In this document: positions 62,743-64,000 of the stretch, in pieces
Layout: the number at the start of each line of letters is the position of its first letter
Position numbering within the stretch: the first letter of the stretch is position 1
DNA from: Lachnospiraceae bacterium
GTDB lineage: Bacteria; Bacillota; Clostridia; Lachnospirales; Lachnospiraceae
Direction: 5' to 3'
Length of the DNA stretch: 64,000 nt
Assembly (NCBI GenBank): GCA_003979345.1
Contig: RYVZ01000012.1
Coordinates: 22,805-86,804 of the forward strand
Translations under genes and position numbers: made by a program
The notes under the pieces: model-generated
What the model saw: only the letters and a program-made list of their open reading frames with translations
Told to the model about the DNA's origin: nothing
Database searches by the model: none

Positions 62743-64000
62743 AGATGTAATAGCCTGACGGTATGCCCGGTCGTCAGATTTTCCACTCAATTTGCAGCTT
62801 CTCGCTGGTGGCGCGAATGACGGTAATCATCAAATCCACCACCTGCTGCTTGTCCTCAAAGCTGACATTCTCCCAATCGTCCAGGTAGTTGGAAATCGTG
62901 TCAATCTGCTCCGGGGACACCGCCTCGGCGGTCAGCTTGGCAATTTCACTGGCAAGGGTCTGACGGCGGCTGTCCAATTCCTCAATCTTGGCGTTGGCGT
63001 AGGAGATCAGCACCGGGGTCGCGCCTGTCAGCGTGTCCAGCAGCTTTTCAATCTCGCTTTCCACCTGGGCCAGCTCCATCTGTTTTGCCGTCAGTTTCGG
63101 GCTGGCGGTTCTTTTCTTTTTGCGGCCCGTCAGCGTCTTGTAGTCCTCCAGCTTCTTCACCATCTGCTGGTATACTACCGCCTCTAAATCGCGGAGACGG
63201 ATTGTACCGCAGCCAGAACAAAACTTGCTGTCAGCGTGTTTCGTACAGCGCAGATAGAGATACCCGCAGGAGTGGGCCGACATCAGAGCATAGCCACATT
63301 TGCCGCACTTGATTTTCCCCGCCATCCAGGTGTTGCGGGCTTTCCTGGCCGGTTGATAGGTCTGGTTCGCCATCATCTTCTTGCGAACTCTAAGCCACAA
63401 ATCAGACGGGATAAAGCCCTCGCTGGGGGCCAGCACCAGCGTCTGGCCTTCCAAGTGCGTGTGCTTATTCTCGGTGCTGTCCTTGCTCCGGTAGTAGTAA
63501 CATCCGTTTGTCCCTACGAAGTCGGCGGCATCGTTGTAGATGTTCGTCCCTTGGCTCTTGAAAAACTCGTAAATATCCAAGTCAGCCATGGTGTAAATGG
63601 GATTACGAAGCATGATGCTGATGGTCGCCCTGGAAAACGGTTTGCCGAAGTATGTCCGCATCCCCTGCTCGGTAAGCTGTCGGGTGATGTCGTGAAGCGA
63701 CACCTGGGGGTCAATATACATCTCGTACATCTTACGCACGAACGCCGCTTCTGTCGGCTCAATCACCAGCTTCTTGGTATGGATGCCGTCAATGATGATA
63801 GGCTCCGTCCGAAATCCATAAGGCGCTCGTCCTCCCATTTTGAAACCTCGCTGACACCGGGCATACCATGCGTCCTGCACTCGCTTCTGGATGGTTTCAC
63901 GCTCTAACTGTGCGAACACAATGCAGATGTTCAGCATCGCCCGGCCCATCGGTGTGGACGTGTCGAACTTCTCTGTGGAAGAAATAAATTCCACGTTGTA
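62743..64000 (-). mobile_element. Second mobile element, one end (serine recombinase)
   Basis: The DNA right of about 62723 is richer in GC and C-rich on this strand, unlike the prophage. The first gene is a large serine recombinase reading toward the junction, the normal place at an element end. The host head gene breaks here. The junction lies within roughly 62720-62770; the opposite end is outside the window. Confidence 0.7.
62774..64000 (-). CDS. Large serine recombinase (partial, N-terminus missing)
   Basis: About 409 codons to the window edge. The visible part starts in the end of the catalytic domain (STPMGRAMLNICIVFAQLER, 20; ETIQKRVQDAWYARCQRGFK, 20), then the recombinase domain (GGRAPYGFR; AAFVRKMYEMYIDPQVSLHD, 20), the zinc ribbon (CGKCGYALM, CTKHADSKFCSGCG) and a coiled coil. 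The catalytic Ser lies beyond base 64000. It is of the kind carried by integrative elements and Tn-like elements in gut Clostridia, inserting between specific dinucleotides. Confidence 0.93.
   Translation of the reverse strand, partial: YNVEFISSTEKFDTSTPMGRAMLNICIVFAQLERETIQKRVQDAWYARCQRGFKMGGRAPYGFRTEPIIIDGIHTKKLVIEPTEAAFVRKMYEMYIDPQVSLHDITRQLTEQGMRTYFGKPFSRATISIMLRNPIYTMADLDIYEFFKSQGTNIYNDAADFVGTNGCYYYRSKDSTENKHTHLEGQTLVLAPSEGFIPSDLWLRVRKKMMANQTYQPARKARNTWMAGKIKCGKCGYALMSAHSCGYLYLRCTKHADSKFCSGCGTIRLRDLEAVVYQQMVKKLEDYKTLTGRKKKRTASPKLTAKQMELAQVESEIEKLLDTLTGATPVLISYANAKIEELDSRRQTLASEIAKLTAEAVSPEQIDTISNYLDDWENVSFEDKQQVVDLMITVIRATSEKLQIEWKI

Overview
The window looks like a chromosome segment of an anaerobic Firmicute, most likely a Lachnospiraceae-type Clostridia. 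The signs are roughly even GC content, strong AGGAGG-type ribosome binding sites, a T-box leader upstream of thrS, and families typical of that group (DUF1540, DegV, C_GCAxxG_C_C, peptidase T, GH130). No species can be named from the sequence alone.

Layout, host part (1-39400). A purine block carries purC, purF, purB and purA in one direction. Its leader has a promoter and several hairpins that look able to exchange partners. Next come a secreted SGNH hydrolase with a collagen-like segment behind a 66-bp tandem repeat, degV (reverse strand) with a palindromic operator candidate, and an M14 peptidoglycan peptidase. An IS110-family element (10.1-11.55 kb) carries a candidate bridge RNA upstream of its transposase. 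After it lies a five-gene export-like cluster: small secreted protein, two lipoproteins, ABC ATPase, large permease. The rest up to 34.4 kb is housekeeping and accessory metabolism: aldo/keto reductase, HAD phosphatase, membrane proteins, SEC-C protein, pepT, GH130 phosphorylase, T-box/small protein/thrS, DUF1540, and an MBOAT plus SGNH acyltransferase pair. An AT-rich MATE efflux gene follows, with a terminator hairpin in its leader and signs of foreign origin. Then come tRNA-Met, tRNA-Val, two ankyrin-repeat proteins and tRNA-Gly(CCC). Several dispersed hairpin repeats and two decayed genes lie between these.

Phage part (39400-62742). A temperate phage sits next to tRNA-Gly(CCC). Leftward genes: tyrosine integrase, DinD, a membrane protein, an HsdR-N-type nuclease-like protein, and a CI-like repressor. 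Rightward genes: Cro-like and other small early genes, an HUH-type replication protein, an RNase H-like protein, a PcfK-like protein with PcfJ, a large acidic protein, an HNH-like protein, an 839-residue helicase-methyltransferase fusion, an ASCH-like protein, a DUF1492 late regulator, small and large terminase, portal, and a minor head protein. Small genes in the opposite orientation (44745-44915 and 46845-47009) are probably real.

Right end (62743-64000). The minor head gene stops abruptly inside what looks like a C-terminal nuclease/toxin-like domain. It is followed directly by a large serine recombinase on the reverse strand that runs off the window. This suggests a second mobile element integrated into the prophage, which would probably disable virion assembly. 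The right end of the prophage and the other end of the inserted element lie outside the window.
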